This document shows positions 5,286-5,405 of a DNA stretch of 5,405 nt, piece by piece (position 1 is the first letter of the stretch; each line of letters opens with the position of its first letter). This DNA is from Gammaproteobacteria bacterium. GTDB lineage: Bacteria > Pseudomonadota > Gammaproteobacteria > HK1. The position numbers and the translations under genes are program-made. The notes beneath the pieces are model-generated. The model did no database searches and was not told the origin of the DNA. It was given only the letters and a program-made list of their open reading frames with translations. Location of the stretch: the NCBI GenBank assembly GCA_022822245.1, contig JAJECB010000080.1, forward strand, positions 1-5,405, written 5' to 3'.

Positions 5286-5405
5286 ATGACGACGCAGGCC
5301 GCCCTCATCCGCCTCCTCGACGCCTACCGGGCGCGCTCTGGAATGAGCGCCCGGCGGCTCGGGCTCGAGGCTATTGGTGATCCGGGGCTCGCCTCGACGC
5401 TGAAG
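5286..5405 (+). CDS. Cro-like small helix-turn-helix regulator (N-terminal part, runs off right edge)
   Basis: Forty codons are visible, beginning MTTQAALIRLLDAYRARSG. The order is a first helix (3-17), then GMSARRLGLEAIGDPGLASTL (19-39), which fits the helix-turn-helix of small Cro-like or early regulators found opposite S24 repressors in alphaproteobacterial prophages. It probably opposes the divergent repressor and starts the early operon to the right. The start is fixed by the promoter 9 nt upstream rather than by a ribosome site. The C-terminal half is outside the window, so the family call rests on this short segment and on its position. Confidence 0.72.
   Translation, partial: MTTQAALIRLLDAYRARSGMSARRLGLEAIGDPGLASTLK

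Noticed and set aside
4547..5380. 277-codon plus-strand open frame
   Set aside because: Antisense to the S24 repressor, Gly/Ala/Val-rich shadow sequence; it also crosses the divergent promoters.
1..5405. CRISPR arrays, tRNA/rRNA genes, insertion sequence ends, attachment sites
   Set aside because: I saw no regularly spaced repeats, cloverleaf-like structures, transposase motifs or flanking duplications.

Overview
The window is GC-rich, apart from one AT-richer block at about 760-1390 (the row 841-900 is 43% GC by my count). It looks like the immunity/control region of a temperate phage, prophage or related integrated element from a high-GC bacterium. The type of repressor and the small Cro-like protein on the right edge resemble those of alphaproteobacterial prophages. 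That host assignment is inference from family resemblance, not shown by the sequence.

Layout from right to left. At 5219-5285 lies a short divergent control region. Rightwards it drives the start of a small Cro-like helix-turn-helix gene (5286 to the window edge). Leftwards it drives a CI/LexA-type repressor with a C-terminal S24 self-cleaving domain (5218-4508). The -35 boxes of the two promoters lie on the same bases on opposite strands. Both start codons sit where transcription should begin, with no Shine-Dalgarno sequence, so both mRNAs are probably leaderless. Left of the repressor is a palindrome-rich gap (4274-4507) with a possible third promoter and a doubtful 42-codon ORF. Then comes a 961-residue DNA adenine methyltransferase with an N-terminal PD...ExE nuclease-like motif (4273-1388), which reads as a single-chain restriction-modification enzyme. 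Behind it, on the same strand and in AT-richer DNA, is a small secreted protein of unknown function (1292-762).

Next is a phage-type Dam-like adenine methylase (602 to the left edge, partial). It has its own strong promoter, with a perfect 9-bp inverted repeat across the spacer and -10 box. On the opposite strand at 1-102 there is a possible tail of another gene.

The main connecting observation is that the dam-like promoter and the cro-like promoter share the -10 box TATGGT, a 17-bp spacer and a 14/15-identical stretch around CTATGGTG. This suggests one regulator controls both, so that derepression of the element would also switch on its methylase. The long methyltransferase and the secreted protein sit between the repressor and the dam-like gene, a position where temperate phages often carry defence or exclusion cargo. 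They are the best candidates for an undescribed system here, but their function is inferred only.
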